NCBI GenBank assembly: GCA_964396965.1
Contig: CAYNGD010000001.1
Span: 73,832-137,831, forward strand
Source of the DNA: JABMRW01 sp964396965
Lineage (GTDB): Bacteria; Chloroflexota; Dehalococcoidia; Dehalococcoidales; BS750m-G39
DNA: 64,000 nt
Direction of reading: 5' to 3'
The notes below the pieces were generated by a model that was not told where the DNA came from, made no database searches, and saw only the letters and a list, made by a program, of their open reading frames with translations. Within the stretch, counting starts at the first letter, position 1; each line of letters starts with the position of its first letter. Of this stretch, positions 38,175 to 45,869 are shown piece by piece. A program made the translations under genes and the position numbers.

Positions 38175-38342
38175 TTATTTCTCCCCCGCCGCTTCTTTTT
38201 TCTTCCAGCACATAACCAGGTCCCGGATTAGACCCTCGTAACTCTGTCCGGTATGCTTTATAGAGTCCAGAAAATCTTTGGTTTCCTTTGAAATACTCAC
38301 TGTCACCCGCTTTTTGCTTTTAGCTTTCACTTTCACGACCAT
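38175..38342 (-). CDS. Ribbon-helix-helix (CopG/Arc-like) regulator, 55 residues
   Basis: A 55-residue basic protein. Residues 8-17 (SKKRVTVSIS) form the beta-strand that would enter the DNA groove, followed by two helices (KETKDFLDSIKHTG and SYEGLIRDLVMCWKKKE), the RHH pattern of CopG/Arc dimers. A GGGAG lies very close to the ATG, so GTG two codons later could be the real start. It is the first gene of the leftward surface cluster and is preceded by tandem repeats that could be its operators, which suggests autoregulation and control of the cluster. An antitoxin role is less likely because no toxin gene follows. Confidence 0.7.
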   Translation of the reverse strand: MVVKVKAKSKKRVTVSISKETKDFLDSIKHTGQSYEGLIRDLVMCWKKKEAAGEK

Positions 38343-38461
38343 AACTCCCGAATCAGATTAGCTATTGGCGACTATCAGCTATATCGTGACCTTTGGGCAC
38401 TAATTTGCCAGTTAACTAACTCCGAACTGGACTACAAGTCTATTTACCTATGTAGAAGTAA

Positions 38462-38514
38462 GCATTAAAGAATACTTTTGTCAACATAGTAGCATAAGAA
38501 AATACTCTTGTCAA
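38462..38514 (-). promoter_or_regulatory. Tandem promoter/operator repeats of the surface cluster
   Basis: Two 23-base direct repeats (38462-38484 and 38492-38514, 19 of 23 identical, 30-base period) each carry TTGACA on the minus strand. The upstream one forms a promoter with TACTAT (38491-38486) at 17-base spacing. The second TTGACA overlaps the expected start of transcription. RHH proteins commonly bind tandem sites like these. Confidence 0.6.
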
Positions 38515-38650
38515 TACCACCAAAGGGGTAAATTTCCGGCTTTTTTTACAAAAATTAAACGCCAATTCTATGGGCAATTAACCCCGCTTTCCTAAACTAA
38601 AAATAGAAGCTGGATGCCATTTAAATGGAAAAAAGGATTAAGGGAAGGAA

Positions 38651-39172
38651 ATGAAACGAGATAGTTTTACCGCTCTATTGTTCGGGGGACTGGGCATACT
38701 GCTGGCGTTGGCCCTGCTATCGGGCTGTACCTCATCGGAGGCCGCACCCGCCCAGCCGGTAGTACCAGAGCCGCCTGAACTCAGCTACAGCGTTACCGTA
38801 TCAGCGGTACCGATACAGATAAGCAGCGGCAACCTCCACTGGCAGAGAGAGCTGCCCGATGACAGCTACACCCTGGAGGACGTGACACTGGAAATCAACA
38901 ATTTTGGCGATTCTGATATCCCGATTGCCCAGCTGGAGATAAGGGTTGACGATGACACCGCCCTGTTCAACATTGACCGGGTGGTAGCCGGTGGTGCGAA
39001 GGAGAGCCTAGCCCTACAGCCGATGATGGCCGGCTTTGACGGCGGTGTCCACCGTGTTTCCCTGTCCCTGCTGGACGATAAAGGCGGGATTTTATACCAG
39101 ACTGAAGGCGAGGACATAGGCCCGCTGGAGCCGATACCGGGGACGGGCAGCTGGCAGTCTGTGCCAGGCTAA
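38651..39172 (+). CDS. Lipoprotein of unknown function
   Basis: A 173-residue lipoprotein: signal peptide with lipobox LLSGC (Cys26), then one beta-rich domain (about 45-160, SYSVTVSAVPIQI, TLEDVTLEINNFGDSDIPIAQLEI) of the kind seen in extracellular binding or CARDB-like folds. The SD is AAGGGAAGGAA. It is divergent from the RHH regulator and shares its upstream region, so it could be co-regulated with the surface cluster. No enzymatic motif is seen. Confidence 0.75.
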   Translation: MKRDSFTALLFGGLGILLALALLSGCTSSEAAPAQPVVPEPPELSYSVTVSAVPIQISSGNLHWQRELPDDSYTLEDVTLEINNFGDSDIPIAQLEIRVDDDTALFNIDRVVAGGAKESLALQPMMAGFDGGVHRVSLSLLDDKGGILYQTEGEDIGPLEPIPGTGSWQSVPG

Positions 39173-39193
39173 CCCCAGCATAAAAAACAAAAG

Positions 39194-39257
39194 CGCCGCA
39201 TTTATCAGTGTCGGCTTCACTACAAAATAGTGAAGCCGACACTTGTTTACGGCGGCG
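39194..39257. repeat. Long inverted repeat downstream of the lipoprotein gene
   Basis: A perfect 16-bp stem (39207-39222 with 39228-39243, loop CAAAA) is extended by outer arms based on GCCGC and GCGGC. Next to it a second inverted pair, 39255-39263 with 39293-39301, has 9-bp arms around a 29-base loop. The first may terminate transcription of the lipoprotein gene, although no T-run follows; it could also be a small mobile palindrome. Confidence 0.55.
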
Positions 39258-39364
39258 ACAATGCATTCTCTAACTGCCAACACTCAGGTCAACATTGTCG
39301 CTAAAAAGCGGCTAACCTGCTTCCCGTTCACCCCGCCGTGCCTCCTGACCAAGGATTCACCGGG

Positions 39365-39415
39365 TTTAACCAAAGTTTTACCAGATTTTAACAAATTCAA
39401 AACACAGCCTTAAAC
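39365..39415 (+). promoter_or_regulatory. PHO-box-like array upstream of pstS
   Basis: Seven-base repeats of the form TTTAACC at 39365, 39376, 39387, 39398 (degenerate) and 39409, exactly 11 bases apart, like PhoP/PhoB direct-repeat operators that sit on one face of the helix. AATAAT at 39425 could be the -10 box. It predicts induction of pst under phosphate limitation. Confidence 0.75.
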
Positions 39416-39546
39416 TTGACCCTGAATAATAAAAGAGGAATGAAGTGCGAAAATGAAGTCCCACGGGAGGAGGCCAAGGGTGTAGATGGCAAGAGTGAAG
39501 AAACAGAGGATTTGAGAAAGGGAAACAAGGAGGAAGAAATACACTT

Positions 39547-40680
39547 TTGATGAACAGGATGAAATGGTTCTCGTTAGCAATAACTCTAGCGCTACTTCTC
39601 ACCATCGGGTTAGCCGGTTGCACTCAATCTTACGCACCGGTAGCCGGGGCGACGTCTAACCCGGCGACCAATCCTGCCCCGACATCAACGACAACCCAAG
39701 CGATGAGTCTGGACGGCGCAGGCGGCACATTTATCGCACCTTTGGCTACCAAGTGGTTCGACGAGTACTACAAACTCACCGGGGTCAAGGTGAACTATAA
39801 CCCCATCGGCTCCGGGGGCGGCATCAAGGCCATCACCGACGGTACGGTAGACTTCGGCGAAAGTGACGCTATCCTGACGGACGCGCAGGTCGCCGCAGCC
39901 AAAGCCGCCGGCGGTCCCATCCTGCATATCCCGATGACCAGCGGCGCGGTGGCCATCTGCTATAACCTACCGGACATCGCCTCGGGGCAGATGAAGCTGA
40001 CCCCGGATGTCCTGGCAAATATCTACCTTGGTAAGATAACCAAGTGGAACGACCCCGCCATCACCGACATCAACCCCGGTCTCAACCTGCCCAACACCGA
40101 CATCGCCGTGGTGCACCGCTCCGACGGCTCAGGCACCACCTTCATCTTCACCAACTACCTTTCCAAGGTAAGCGATGAATGGCAGACTGAGGTCGGCAAT
40201 GCTACGTCGGTGGACTGGCCGGTTGGCATCGGCGGCGAGAAGAATGCTGGTGTGGCCGGGCAGATAAAGCAGATACCCGGTGCCATCGGCTACATCGAGC
40301 TGGCCTACTCCATGCAGAACAACATCCCCTACGTCCTGCTGCAGAACGCCTCCGGCGACTACATCGCCCCCTCGCTAGAGGCCACCACCAAGGCCGCCGA
40401 GGGCGTATCATTACCCGACGACATGAAGGTCATGATTACCAACTCTACCAATCCAGATGCTTATCCGATTGCCGGCTTCACCTGGATACTGGCCTTCCAG
40501 AACCAGAAAGACCAGGCCAAGGGCCTGGCCCTGGTGAACATGCTCTGGTGGGCGATTCACGATGGTCAGCAATATGGCAACGCGCTGGACTATGCGCCGC
40601 TATCAAGCGATGCCGTCAAGAAAGCAGAGAACGAAATACTCTCCATCAGCTACCAGGGACAACCTCTGCTCAAACGCTAA
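39547..40680 (+). CDS. pstS: Phosphate ABC transporter, substrate-binding lipoprotein
   Basis: Binds inorganic phosphate outside the membrane and delivers it to PstCA. Lipobox GLAGC, then a Thr/Pro-rich linker, then the PstS fold (about 55-377) with phosphate-loop motifs DGAGGTFIAPLATKWFDEY, GSGGGIKAITDGTVDFGESDA and HRSDGSGTTFIFTNYLS. The TTG at 39547 is 13 bases from AAGGAGG; an ATG at 39550 is the alternative start. It is first of the pst operon, behind a PHO-box-like array, and separated from pstC by a hairpin. Confidence 0.95.
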   Translation: MMNRMKWFSLAITLALLLTIGLAGCTQSYAPVAGATSNPATNPAPTSTTTQAMSLDGAGGTFIAPLATKWFDEYYKLTGVKVNYNPIGSGGGIKAITDGTVDFGESDAILTDAQVAAAKAAGGPILHIPMTSGAVAICYNLPDIASGQMKLTPDVLANIYLGKITKWNDPAITDINPGLNLPNTDIAVVHRSDGSGTTFIFTNYLSKVSDEWQTEVGNATSVDWPVGIGGEKNAGVAGQIKQIPGAIGYIELAYSMQNNIPYVLLQNASGDYIAPSLEATTKAAEGVSLPDDMKVMITNSTNPDAYPIAGFTWILAFQNQKDQAKGLALVNMLWWAIHDGQQYGNALDYAPLSSDAVKKAENEILSISYQGQPLLKR

Positions 40681-40701
40681 CCAGAGCAGTGGTACAGTAG
40701 T

Positions 40702-40733
40702 AAATGCGGGCGGTCAAAAACTTGCCTGCATTT
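40702..40733 (+). promoter_or_regulatory. Hairpin between pstS and pstC
   Basis: A 10-bp stem (40702-40711 with 40724-40733, one G-U pair) with a 12-base loop. Such hairpins often protect the pstS message so that the binding protein outnumbers the permease. Confidence 0.5.
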
Positions 40734-40791
40734 GCTGTTGTCTTCGTGTCGGTGGTCTAAGCAGAAGAACGGAGAGGGCGGTACGAAAGCA

Positions 40792-41745
40792 GTGGCAAGA
40801 CAGATGACGGTCGGGAAAATTTCCCGACACCGGCGTTTTGGCGACAGAATCTTCGCCAACCTCACCCTGTTCTTTGCCTGCGTTATCGTTGCCATACTGA
40901 TAGGTATGGTCATCGCCCTTAACATCGACGCCATGCCGGCTCTCCGCAAGTTTGGCATCGACTTTATTGGGAGCATGTCATGGAACGCCGTCACCGGCGA
41001 GTTTGGCGCCCTGCCGGCCATATATGGCACGCTGCTGAGTTCAGCCATCGGCCTTATCATTGCCGTACCGACAAGTCTGGGGGCGGCCATTTTCCTGGTA
41101 GAGCTGGCGCCTGGCTGGATACGCGGGCCCGGCTCCTTCCTTATTGAGATGCTGGCGGCGATACCCAGCGTCATCATCGGTCTTTGGGGCCTGTTTATCC
41201 TGGTACCCTTTGTCCGAGAGCCGATTGAGAAATGGCTGGGGGCAAATCTGGGCTTCATACCCCTTTTCCAGGGGCCACCATTTGGGCTCGGTTTTCTGGC
41301 GGCGGGCATAATTCTGGCCATCATGGTCATACCTATCATAACGGCGATGAGCCGTGATGTCATGCAGGCGGTCCCCGCTAGCCAGCGTGAGGCCATACTG
41401 GCACTGGGAGCCACGCGCTGGGAGATGATTCGGGGGGCAGTGCTCCCCTACTGTCGTTCGGGCCTGGTAGGAGCGGTAATACTCGGGCTGGGCCGTGCCC
41501 TGGGCGAGACAATGGCGGTGACTATGGTCATCGGCAATAAATACGTGGTAACCGCGTCGCTCTTTTCCCCGGGTACCACCATCGCCAGCAAGATTGCCGG
41601 CGAGTTCGGTGAGGCAACCGGCAACCTCTTTATCGGCAGCCTGGTGGAACTGGCGCTGGTGCTGTTTGCCGTAACGATGCTGGTCAATATTATCGCTCGC
41701 TTGATGGTATGGCGCCTGACGGCGGTAAAGGCGGAACAGGAATAG
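40792..41745 (+). CDS. pstC: Phosphate ABC transporter, permease PstC
   Basis: Inner membrane channel half, about six transmembrane helices. The GTG at 40792 follows GGAGAGG by 14 bases; ATG 40804 is the other candidate. Further upstream codons in the frame are not convincing. Seen: first helix LTLFFACVIVAILIGMVIAL, conserved FGALPAIYGTLLSSAIGLIIA, and the EAA loop AILALGATRWEMIRGAVLPYCRSGLVGAVILGLG-type region that contacts PstB. The length of about 317 residues is normal. Confidence 0.93.
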   Translation: MARQMTVGKISRHRRFGDRIFANLTLFFACVIVAILIGMVIALNIDAMPALRKFGIDFIGSMSWNAVTGEFGALPAIYGTLLSSAIGLIIAVPTSLGAAIFLVELAPGWIRGPGSFLIEMLAAIPSVIIGLWGLFILVPFVREPIEKWLGANLGFIPLFQGPPFGLGFLAAGIILAIMVIPIITAMSRDVMQAVPASQREAILALGATRWEMIRGAVLPYCRSGLVGAVILGLGRALGETMAVTMVIGNKYVVTASLFSPGTTIASKIAGEFGEATGNLFIGSLVELALVLFAVTMLVNIIARLMVWRLTAVKAEQE

Positions 41746-41749
41746 TAAG

Positions 41750-42592
41750 ATGCCAGAGAGTAGTTACTTACGCCGGAAATGGTTTAGCCGCCTGATGCTG
41801 GCCTTGAGCGGAGTCGCCGCCGGTATCAGTATCGCCATGCTGGCCTTAATCCTGGGGTACACCCTGGCCCACGGCATCGCCTACCTCAACCTGGACCTGC
41901 TTACTAATGCGGCCAAGCCAGCCGGAGAAATTGGCGGGGGAATGCGCAATGAAATCATCGGAACCCTTATCCTGGTGGCCATGGCTTCGGTACTGGCGCT
42001 GCCGGTGGGGCTGATGGCGGGCGTCTTCCTCTCCGATTTTGCCAGCGCCCGGATGGCGTCTGCCGTCCGGTTTGTCGCCGATATCCTAGCCGGCGTGCCC
42101 TCAATAGTCGTCGGTGTCTTCGCTTATGCTATCGTGGTACGCCCGATGCACTCCTACTCGGCGCTGTCGGGAGGGGTGGCGCTGGCGATCATCATGATAC
42201 CTATCGTTGCCCGCACTGCCGAAGAGTCCCTGCGGCTGGTGCCGAACTCGATGCGTGAAGCGGCGCTGGCCCTGGGCATCACCCGCTGGCGGGCGGTGAT
42301 GGGGGTGGTCGTACCGGGGGCACTGACCGGTATTGTCACCGGAGTCATGCTGGCGGTGGCACGCATCGCCGGGGAGACAGCCCCGCTATTATTCACCGCG
42401 TTCGGCAGCTACTTCGGGTTTGAGAGCCTGAGCAAGCCAATAGGGGCCTTGCCCCTCTCGATATACCGCTATGCCCTGTCGGCGTACAGTGACCAGAACC
42501 AGCTGGCCTGGGCAGGTGCTTTCTTACTGATAATGCTGGTCCTGGGTATAAGTGTCGTAGTGCGCTTGATTAGCCGCCGGAGGAGGATATAA
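41750..42592 (+). CDS. pstA: Phosphate ABC transporter, permease PstA
   Basis: Second permease subunit, 280 residues with about six membrane helices. Conserved motifs: GGGMRNEIIGTLILVAMAS, AGVPSIVVGVFAYAIVV, and the EAA loop EAALALGITRWRAVMGVVVPGALTGI. It ends in a basic RRRRI tail. It starts 4 bases after pstC, so the two are coupled. Confidence 0.95.
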   Translation: MPESSYLRRKWFSRLMLALSGVAAGISIAMLALILGYTLAHGIAYLNLDLLTNAAKPAGEIGGGMRNEIIGTLILVAMASVLALPVGLMAGVFLSDFASARMASAVRFVADILAGVPSIVVGVFAYAIVVRPMHSYSALSGGVALAIIMIPIVARTAEESLRLVPNSMREAALALGITRWRAVMGVVVPGALTGIVTGVMLAVARIAGETAPLLFTAFGSYFGFESLSKPIGALPLSIYRYALSAYSDQNQLAWAGAFLLIMLVLGISVVVRLISRRRRI

Positions 42593-42625
42593 CCCCTCCG
42601 GGAGGACTTGAGAAAGGAAAGACAA

Positions 42626-43465
42626 ATGGTTATGCTGAATGGTATGGATAGAACCAAGACAGACCAACTTCCCCTCCAGCCTGAAGATAAGGCCGGTATC
42701 CTGAAGGTGGAGAACCTGAGCGCCTGGTACGGCGATACTCTGGCCATCAAGAACGTCAGCCTGCTTATCTCGGCACGGGCGATAACGGCCATCATTGGCC
42801 CTTCCGGATGCGGCAAGTCAACCTTTATCCGGTGCCTGAACCGTCTGCACGAGGCTTCCAATGGGGGACGGATAGCCGGACGTGTTTTACTTAACGGCCA
42901 AGATATCTACGACCGTAATGTTGATCCCGTGGTGATACGCCGGCGCATCGGTATGGTCTTCCAGAAACCAAGCCCTTTCCCCACCATGTCCGTTTTTGAC
43001 AATGTGGCCGCCGGTCTGCGGCTGACGCGCCTCTGGAGCCGCCACGGAGAGCTGGCGGAGGTGGTGGAACGCAGCCTGCGCCATGCCGCTCTGTGGGACG
43101 AGGTCAAGGATAAGCTCAACCAGTCGGGGGCTTCCCTTTCCGGCGGGCAGCAGCAGCGGCTCTGCATCGCCCGGGCGCTGGCCGTGGAGCCGGAGATAAT
43201 ACTCCTTGACGAGCCGTGCAGCGCCCTAGACCCGGTGGCGACACTCAAGATTGAGGACTTAATGAGAAACCTAGCCCGGGAATACACCATCGTCATCGTC
43301 ACCCATAACATGCAGCAGGCGGCGCGCGTGTCGGATATGACCGCTTTCATGCTCATGGACAGCGACCGCGCCGGCATGCTGATAGAATACGGGGCGACCG
43401 CCAATCTCTTCGCCAACCCTAAAGACAAACGCACCGAAGACTATATCACCGGGCGCTTCGGCTAA
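42626..43465 (+). CDS. pstB: Phosphate ABC transporter, ATPase PstB
   Basis: ATP-hydrolysing subunit on the cytoplasmic side. ATG 42626 with AAAGGAAAG 6 bases ahead is preferred over TTG 42608. Walker A GPSGCGKST, Q-loop GMVFQKPSPFP, signature LSGGQQQR, Walker B ILLDEPCSALDP and the switch His in VIVTHNMQQAARVSD are all intact. The 279 residues end with the typical TEDYITGRFG. Confidence 0.96.
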   Translation: MVMLNGMDRTKTDQLPLQPEDKAGILKVENLSAWYGDTLAIKNVSLLISARAITAIIGPSGCGKSTFIRCLNRLHEASNGGRIAGRVLLNGQDIYDRNVDPVVIRRRIGMVFQKPSPFPTMSVFDNVAAGLRLTRLWSRHGELAEVVERSLRHAALWDEVKDKLNQSGASLSGGQQQRLCIARALAVEPEIILLDEPCSALDPVATLKIEDLMRNLAREYTIVIVTHNMQQAARVSDMTAFMLMDSDRAGMLIEYGATANLFANPKDKRTEDYITGRFG

Positions 43466-43487
43466 CTAGAAGGAGGTCTTTTTAAAA

Positions 43488-44156
43488 ATGGAGATAAGAA
43501 CAGCCTTTCACAGGAAGCTGCAGGAGATACACAACGATGTCCTGTTCATGGGTAGTATGGTGGAAAAGGCAATCCTCTCGTCGGTCAAAGCACTGAAAAA
43601 CCGAGACCTGGGACTGGCCGAGCAGGTAATCGCTGACGACGAGAATATCAATGCCAAGAGATTTGAAATAGAGAACAAGTGCATCCAGCTTATTGTCACC
43701 CAGCAGCCGATGGCCGGTGACCTGCGGGTCATTATGGCGGTAGCTAACGTGATAACCGAGCTCGAGAGAATCGGCGATTACGCCGAGGGTATCGCCAAGA
43801 TCGTCATCATGATTGGTGACGAGGCGCCTCTAAAACCCCTCATCGATGTTCCCCGTATGGCAGAAAAGACAGTGGATATGCTGCACCGCAGCCTGGAGGC
43901 TTTTGTTAATCATGACGCCGATGCCGCACGGCGGATAGTAACCGAGGATGACGAAGTGGACAACCTTTACAGCCAGGTCTTTAGAGAACTACTCACCTTC
44001 ATGGCAGAAGATCCCAAGACAATCACTCGAGCGACTCGTCTCATCTGGGTTTCTCACAATCTGGAACGTGCCGCCGACCGCGTCACCAATATCTGCGAGC
44101 GGGTGGTCTTTACCGTCACCGGGGAAATGGATGAGATAGGCGCCTCCAAATACTAA
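43488..44156 (+). CDS. phoU: Phosphate transport regulator PhoU
   Basis: Cytoplasmic regulator that links Pst activity to the Pho two-component system. The 222 residues comprise two PhoU three-helix bundles, each with a metal-binding helix (ELERIGDYAEGIAKI in the first, NLERAADRVTNICERV in the second). The SD AAGGAGGTC is strong. No phoB/phoR pair is present in the window, so the sensor must lie elsewhere. Confidence 0.95.
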   Translation: MEIRTAFHRKLQEIHNDVLFMGSMVEKAILSSVKALKNRDLGLAEQVIADDENINAKRFEIENKCIQLIVTQQPMAGDLRVIMAVANVITELERIGDYAEGIAKIVIMIGDEAPLKPLIDVPRMAEKTVDMLHRSLEAFVNHDADAARRIVTEDDEVDNLYSQVFRELLTFMAEDPKTITRATRLIWVSHNLERAADRVTNICERVVFTVTGEMDEIGASKY

Positions 44157-44194
44157 ATTCACCGCCTTGAAACGTAGTGGCCAGCCCGCCAGGC

Positions 44195-44256
44195 CTTAAC
44201 CAGGATTTAAACAAAAAATAACCATCCCCTAACCGGCCCTTAACACAGCCTTAAAC
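44195..44256 (+). promoter_or_regulatory. Second PHO-box-like array, six repeats
   Basis: Repeats of CTTAACC type at 44195, 44206, 44217, 44228, 44239 and 44250, with an exact 11-base period. The last part (ACACAGCCTTAAAC) is identical to the end of the pstS array. It lies upstream of the small gene at 44310 and downstream of phoU. Confidence 0.75.
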
Positions 44257-44309
44257 CATTGATGTTATTCTGAAGATGGAGCATTAGTTGGAGGGAATGA
44301 CATCGACCT

Positions 44310-44564
44310 ATGAATCGCACTATGGAAACAGAGACTAACCATCGAAAGCAAAGACAAACTGCGACATATAGAAAGTATGAGGTCAGCTCTAAAAGCTGCG
44401 AGGTTAAATTAGGCGAGTTTGTTTCGCCGGAAACAGTCATCGGCAGGCACTTCGCCAGCGGCCAGGCGGTCCAGGCCGGTATCTTCGGACAGATTGCCAC
44501 CATCTATTTCAACCCGATGCATGATTCGCTACTGATACTGGCTGTGTCCGGAAGCAGCAACTAA
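44310..44564 (+). CDS. Small PHO-controlled protein of unknown function
   Basis: An 84-residue protein with a charged, Gln-rich N-terminal part (1-25) and a beta-rich C-terminal part (about 30-84, VKLGEFVSPETVIG, GQAVQAGIFGQIATIYFNP, LLILAVSGSS) that looks like a barrel-sandwich hybrid (biotinyl/RnfC-like) fold. No attachment lysine is evident in the usual place. GGAGGG lies 14 bases ahead of the ATG. The strong PHO-like array just upstream suggests phosphate-starvation expression. Confidence 0.65.
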   Translation: MNRTMETETNHRKQRQTATYRKYEVSSKSCEVKLGEFVSPETVIGRHFASGQAVQAGIFGQIATIYFNPMHDSLLILAVSGSSN

Positions 44565-44944
44565 AAGACAACTCGGCCATGACAGCCAGTCTCCAGAGAA
44601 TAGCCCTATTGATTAGTGGCTAAGTCTCCTCCCCAAACGCTTCAGGCTTAGTGAATGTCTTCTGGTTTGTGACCAGAACCCCCCGCCAGCAAGGCTATAT
44701 TCAAGCGCCGCATAAGAAAGATACTGAGAACTGCGCCAAATTATGCCAAAATAACAGCAGCCATGCCCAAAGGAAATAGAAAGTTTGTCTGGTCTGGCGC
44801 CATCCTTCTGGCCATCATAGTGATAGGCACGAGGGACCATTATATCGTACGCGGCCTCGGCTCGGTGGAATAGCAGGCTCCGCCGCTTTAAGTACATACC
44901 AGAGGGTAGTAGAATGGAGTTAGTAAAGAAATAAGCTGAAACCG
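44565..44944. other. Gap of about 380 bases, little structure
   Basis: No convincing gene of normal size. The only candidate is a 36-codon ORF listed separately. The leftward 94-codon frame in this gap has no SD and no recognisable composition. Confidence 0.5.
44763..44873 (+). CDS. Possible 36-residue single-span membrane peptide
   Basis: MPKGNRKFVWSGAILLAIIV... has a basic N-terminus, one hydrophobic helix (about residues 10-22) and a short polar tail, the look of a small membrane protein. There is no clear SD, so this is tentative. Confidence 0.3.
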   Translation: MPKGNRKFVWSGAILLAIIVIGTRDHYIVRGLGSVE

Positions 44945-44959
44945 GTGGAGGAGAGAACC

Positions 44960-45592
44960 ATGAAAACAGTGGGTAAACTGATTATTTTCGAACATCTGAA
45001 AGAAATTGTTGACCCAGAACATACCTCTTTAGTCCTCTGGGACTGTCAAAACGGACTGGTCAACAACATCTTCAATCGTGATGACTACCTACTAAACCTG
45101 AAAACGCTGCTTACCGCCGCCCGCCGTCAAAAAATTCCTGTAATCTATACCAAGATTACGCCGTTGCCCACCGGCTACCAGTCTGCCTGGAGTATTTACC
45201 AAGGTATGAAGCGTTTCAATGTGGACGACCCATCAAAAATCCCCGTTTTCATGAAGCCAGGCAGTCCCGAAGCTGAAATTAGCACGGAGTTGGCCCCCAA
45301 CGAGGGCGAGATAGTTCTTAACAAGCATACAGCCAACATCTTCTTCGGCACCAACTTTGAGCAGTTGATGCGTTTCCATGGCGTGCAGACTATCCTCTTT
45401 ACTGGCATTGCCACCGAATACGGCGTGGAGCACAGTGCCCGTGAGGCTTCAATCCGCGGTTTCTATACTATCGTCGTCTCAGACTGTGTCTCGTCGAGCA
45501 ACAAGACAGCGCACGAAATGGCACTCAAAATCATGCCTCGTATGTGTCTGGTGCTACCCTCGAAGGGTATTATCAAGGAATGGGCGGTATAG
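44960..45592 (+). CDS. Isochorismatase-family hydrolase lacking the nucleophilic cysteine
   Basis: 210 residues from ATG 44960 (GGAGGAGAGAACC ahead; the GTG at 44945 is less likely). The fold is clear: LVLWDCQNGL with the conserved Asp28, EIVLNKHTANIFFGTNFE with the catalytic Lys, and TGIATEYGVEHSAREAS, which aligns with the usual TGxxTxxCVxxTAR motif. The catalytic Cys position is Gly. Cysteine-less members exist among the vinyl-ether hydrolases, so amidase chemistry is unlikely. It stands alone between the pst cluster and the broken tRNA. Confidence 0.8.
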   Translation: MKTVGKLIIFEHLKEIVDPEHTSLVLWDCQNGLVNNIFNRDDYLLNLKTLLTAARRQKIPVIYTKITPLPTGYQSAWSIYQGMKRFNVDDPSKIPVFMKPGSPEAEISTELAPNEGEIVLNKHTANIFFGTNFEQLMRFHGVQTILFTGIATEYGVEHSAREASIRGFYTIVVSDCVSSSNKTAHEMALKIMPRMCLVLPSKGIIKEWAV

Positions 45593-45629
45593 CTTTTCCG
45601 CAGCTCAAGTTTCCACCGGTGGCTGCTCG

Positions 45630-45658
45630 TTGACATGCTCCATAGCTGTGATTATAAT
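45630..45658 (+). promoter_or_regulatory. Consensus promoter of the disrupted tRNA-Lys gene
   Basis: Perfect TTGACA (45630-45635) and perfect TATAAT (45653-45658), 17 bases apart, about 95 bases upstream of the tRNA start. A fully consensus promoter suits a stable RNA gene. Confidence 0.75.
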
Positions 45659-45751
45659 CAGAATGTCAAAACCTCGGGATGTGGGCGACGAAGCGATACG
45701 CTACTCCCCCCAAAAATTGTGGCATCACCGTGGTTTGCTTGAAGCTAAAGC

Positions 45752-45793
45752 GGGCCGCTAGCTCAACTGGCAGAGCAGCTGACTCTTAATCAG
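45752..45793 (+). tRNA. tRNA-Lys(CTT), 5' half only
   Basis: The sequence follows a tRNA from the acceptor strand GGGCCGC (45752-45758), through the D arm (GCTC...GAGC, loop AACTGGCA) and anticodon stem GCTGA, to loop CTCTTAA with anticodon CTT, and ends after TCAG. No variable loop, T arm or acceptor 3' strand follows. It is therefore a broken gene, probably the edge of an integration event in the anticodon arm. Confidence 0.8.
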
Positions 45794-45869
45794 GGAATGA
45801 GGGAAATTCTGGTTGACAAAAGTGCAATTTTCAATGACATTTTGTCATCTTTAGATACGAAGCTGTCCA

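Noticed and set aside
20410..38342. Classical cellulosome
   Set aside because: There is no glycoside hydrolase, carbohydrate esterase or cellulose-binding domain in the cluster; the only recognised enzyme domains are proteases.
38175..38342. RHH protein as the antitoxin of a toxin-antitoxin pair
   Set aside because: The next gene is a 1057-residue surface protein, not a small toxin; a regulator role fits better.
44613..44897. Leftward 94-codon open frame between the pst region and the isochorismatase-like gene
   Set aside because: No SD, unlikely composition, and no domain or signal features; probably chance.
45752..45793. Intron-containing tRNA-Lys
   Set aside because: Bacterial tRNA introns sit in the anticodon loop and the 3' half should follow; no T arm or acceptor strand was found in the window, so a truncated gene is simpler.
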